Assembly: GCA_964596065.1 (NCBI GenBank)
Contig: CAZQSM010000003.1
Span: forward strand, 23,642 to 87,641
DNA: 64,000 nucleotides
Reading direction: 5' to 3'
Source of the DNA: SZUA-254 sp964596065
GTDB lineage: Bacteria > Bacteroidota > Ignavibacteria > UBA10030 > SZUA-254
Shown here: positions 62,152-64,000 of the stretch, in pieces
How positions within the stretch are numbered: the first letter of the stretch is position 1
Layout: every line of letters starts with the position of its first letter
Notes under the pieces: model-generated
The model's input: the letters and a program-made list of their open reading frames with translations, nothing else
Databases searched by the model: none
Told to the model about the DNA's origin: nothing
Position numbers and translations under genes: made by a program

Positions 62152-63804
62152 TCAACGGATGGTTATTTCATCGATGAAAAGCCATGCCTTCTTCCCCGCG
62201 GCAGAATGGTCGGGCGGGCACTCGCCGACGTTCCTGACGACCACGCGGAGATACCGCGCCCGGAGCCCCTCCACGGTGATCGTGAATTCCTGTCCGCCCC
62301 TGACGCTGTTGCGCAATTTCATCAGATCGAAGGAGGCCGGTCTGACCGGCCGGAATTCATCGCCGTCGTCCGAGGCGAACAGGCCGGCGGACGCCGGCAG
62401 GAAGATCCAGGACCCGGTATCGTTGAGGCAGCCGACCGACACCCCCGAGACCGGGCGCGGCGATCCGAAATCGAACGTCACCTCGCAATCGGCGCCGTCG
62501 AAACCGAGCCAGCGGCCGTCGTTGTAGGCGTCCGTCCCCCTCCTGCCGTCGACGAGGGCCAGCGTCCCCCCCGCCGTGTATTTTTCGCCGAGCGGGACCG
62601 ACAGCGTCACCGATGCCAGCCCCCGCACCACCCGGTATTCGGCGACCGAGACCGCGCTCAGGCCCCGCCTGTCCACCGAGACCGCCCTCACGACGGCGGG
62701 GGAATCGATCCTGATCGGATCGCGGTAGACGGCCGAGCCGAGGCCCGGTTCGGTGCCGTCGAGCGTGTACCTGATCGGCGTCTCCTTCGGGTCGGCGGTG
62801 AGCGTCACGCGCTGCGGTTCGAGGTGGACGCCGCCGGGCGGGGAGATCCGCGGCCGGGGCACGTACGCCGGTCCGGAGGCCCCGTCGGTGCCGGCCCGGA
62901 ACGCCTCGAGCACCGGGGTGCCGATCCAGGCGTCGGGCTGCCGGAGGCCGAGCGCCCATGCCGCCGTGGAGGCTGTGTTGAACGCGTCGTTCGGTTTCCG
63001 GAGGAGCCGGTCGACGATCGTCCCGGGTCCGGAGACGATCCAGGGGACTTCGATTTCGTCCATGCTTTCACCGCCGTGCCCGTGTCCCACGCCGCCGTGA
63101 TCGGTGACCAGGAAGAAGAGGAGCGAGTCGAACATTCCCTCCCGCTTCAGTTCCGTGAAGAGCGAGCCGAGTGCTTCGTCGACGTCCGACACCGCCTTCC
63201 GGTAGGCCGGCGTGCCGTGCCCGGAGTCGTGGCCGACATCGTCCGCGTGGCCGATGTAGATGAAGGTGAGCGCGGGGCGCCCGGCCCGGATGTACGCGGC
63301 GGCCCTGCGGACGCTTTCGTGATAGTCCGCCGAGTACACGGACTCGTCGATGTCCCGGGGATTATAGAAGTTCGCCAGCTCGTCCCAGTCGTAGAACATC
63401 GCGGTTGTTGACCGGGGCATCTGCCGCCTGACGAGCGTGAAGATCGATGGGAAATACCCGTCGGCGTCGCGCTCCGCGGGCGCGATCGTCGCCGTCTCTT
63501 TCGACCACCCGTTTTTGGTGACGCCGTGCTGTTCCGGGCCGGCGCCCATCAGCATCGAGGCCCAGTTCGGCGCGCTGACGGTGGGCATCACGGCTCGGGT
63601 CGACAGCGACAGCGCGCCCCGGCGGATCAGCGTGTCGATGTTGGGGGTGCGGCTGAACTGGAGGCCTTCGGTCGAGAGCGCGTCTACGCCGATGATCACC
63701 ACGCCCGCGGGGCGCGGAGGGGCGGGCGGGGAGGTCGGTTCCTGCGAAAAGAGCGGCACGCCGGTGAGGAGCAGCAGGGCGGCGGGGAACAGTTTCGTCG
63801 TCAT
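62152..63804 (-). CDS. Alkaline-phosphatase-superfamily phosphodiesterase with chitobiase-C and discoidin-like domains
   Basis: In this 550-residue protein a signal peptide (to LFSQ) precedes a type I phosphodiesterase/nucleotide-pyrophosphatase-like domain: GVVIIGVDAL, nucleophile loop MPTVSAPNWASML, HADDVGHDSGHG and TDHGGVGHGHGG. Residues about 320-395 (ITLTADPKETPIRYTLDGTEP region) resemble the chitobiase/hexosaminidase C-terminal domain. The last ~140 residues resemble an F5/8 type C carbohydrate-binding domain. It probably cleaves phospho- or sulfo-type esters on extracellular glycans. It precedes the alpha-galactosidase by 7 bp. Confidence 0.8.
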   Translation of the reverse strand: MTTKLFPAALLLLTGVPLFSQEPTSPPAPPRPAGVVIIGVDALSTEGLQFSRTPNIDTLIRRGALSLSTRAVMPTVSAPNWASMLMGAGPEQHGVTKNGWSKETATIAPAERDADGYFPSIFTLVRRQMPRSTTAMFYDWDELANFYNPRDIDESVYSADYHESVRRAAAYIRAGRPALTFIYIGHADDVGHDSGHGTPAYRKAVSDVDEALGSLFTELKREGMFDSLLFFLVTDHGGVGHGHGGESMDEIEVPWIVSGPGTIVDRLLRKPNDAFNTASTAAWALGLRQPDAWIGTPVLEAFRAGTDGASGPAYVPRPRISPPGGVHLEPQRVTLTADPKETPIRYTLDGTEPGLGSAVYRDPIRIDSPAVVRAVSVDRRGLSAVSVAEYRVVRGLASVTLSVPLGEKYTAGGTLALVDGRRGTDAYNDGRWLGFDGADCEVTFDFGSPRPVSGVSVGCLNDTGSWIFLPASAGLFASDDGDEFRPVRPASFDLMKLRNSVRGGQEFTITVEGLRARYLRVVVRNVGECPPDHSAAGKKAWLFIDEITIR

Positions 63805-63830
63805 CAGGCGTTTTTCCTGGTCGTGGTCAT
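63804..63830 (-). CDS. Eight-codon mini-ORF bridging two operon genes
   Basis: ATG at 63830 overlaps the upstream TGA (ATGA), and its own TGA overlaps the next gene's ATG (TGATG). It encodes MTTTRKNA. The product is unlikely to matter; the arrangement could hand ribosomes from the discoidin-domain gene to the phosphodiesterase gene. Coding status is only inferred from the overlaps. Confidence 0.3.
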   Translation of the reverse strand: MTTTRKNA

Positions 63831-64000
63831 TGCTTCTTCACCGGATCCCGGCTGAGGTAAAACCTGAATTCCCTGATCTGACCCGGCGCGGTTCCACTTC
63901 GCGGAAGATACACAAACCCCCCGACATTCCGGACCTCCCCGGCGTCCACGATGATCCGATGGGGATGGGGTGGCCGGGCCGACCCCCACTGCGTGTGCCA
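63827..64000 (-). CDS. C-terminal fragment of a discoidin (F5/8 type C) domain protein
   Basis: The last 57 residues of a protein entering from the right edge. HRIIVDAGEVRNVGGFVYLP and GQIREFRFYLSRDP match the strand pattern near the middle and end of F5/8 type C (discoidin) carbohydrate-binding domains. The stop overlaps the start of the mini-ORF, so the gene is part of the same operon. Its catalytic part, if any, is outside the window. Confidence 0.7.
   Translation of the reverse strand, partial: WHTQWGSARPPHPHRIIVDAGEVRNVGGFVYLPRSGTAPGQIREFRFYLSRDPVKKQ

Noticed and set aside
1..64000. CRISPR arrays, insertion sequences, phage genes, rRNA or tRNA
   Set aside because: No regularly spaced repeats, transposase or integrase motifs, or cloverleaf sequences were found in the intergenic regions read.

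Overview
The window is GC-rich, almost wall-to-wall coding bacterial chromosome. It carries core parts of the type IX secretion system (PorX, SprA, PorV, PorU), proteins with type A C-terminal sorting domains, Lpt permeases and a bacterial serine palmitoyltransferase. This points to the Bacteroidota/Chlorobi/Ignavibacteria (FCB) lineage. Several promoters look like ordinary sigma-70 boxes (TTGAC-N17-TATATT) rather than the TTTG/TAnnTTTG type known from Bacteroidia, and GC is high, so I favour an Ignavibacteria- or Chlorobi-like or uncultured FCB organism. That placement is inference. I found no rRNA, tRNA, CRISPR array, insertion sequence or phage gene.

Layout. 1-9266 (minus): sprA, porX, tsaE and the start of tsaB, the last three overlapping by 4 bp each. 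9495-11967 (plus): two LptF/LptG-type permeases. 12005-24813 (minus): a three-gene surface-protein operon (M6-like pseudopeptidase with sorting domain; gluzincin/beta-propeller/outer-membrane barrel; small DUF5683-like protein), then porV and porU. 24821-25021 (minus): a predicted ~200-nt rod-shaped RNA with promoter and terminator, a 6S RNA candidate. 25134-32538 (plus): a tight eight-gene operon (GT5-domain protein, gmhB, lipoprotein, outer-membrane protein, rpiB, glyA, tatC, polyprenyl synthase). 32627-36517 (minus): usp, ilvE, a GNAT-fold protein and serine palmitoyltransferase, the last divergent from an SDR-family reductase (36647-37630) across an apparently bidirectional promoter. 37685-43064 (minus): an RND efflux operon with a PPi-type phosphofructokinase coupled to its end, and a nested palindrome over its promoter region.

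43315-53670 is the most distinctive part. A DUF4382-like lipoprotein diverges from a c-type cytochrome lipoprotein, a cupredoxin, an outer-membrane barrel, a histidine kinase and a GAFTGA-containing sigma-54 activator. A large type IX-secreted protein follows. Sigma-54 (-24/-12) promoter sequences lie upstream of all three transcription units, two sharing the same 14-bp core, and palindromic putative activator sites precede the third. I read this as a self-contained sigma-54 regulon for a surface copper/heme module, possibly undescribed.

53759-55282 is a GT39-like glycosyltransferase. 55677-64000 (minus) is a carbohydrate operon: discoidin-domain protein (partial), alkaline-phosphatase-superfamily phosphodiesterase, GH27 alpha-galactosidase, AraF-like binding lipoprotein, AraH-like permease (no AraG ATPase in between) and a NagB-like/PIG-L fusion.
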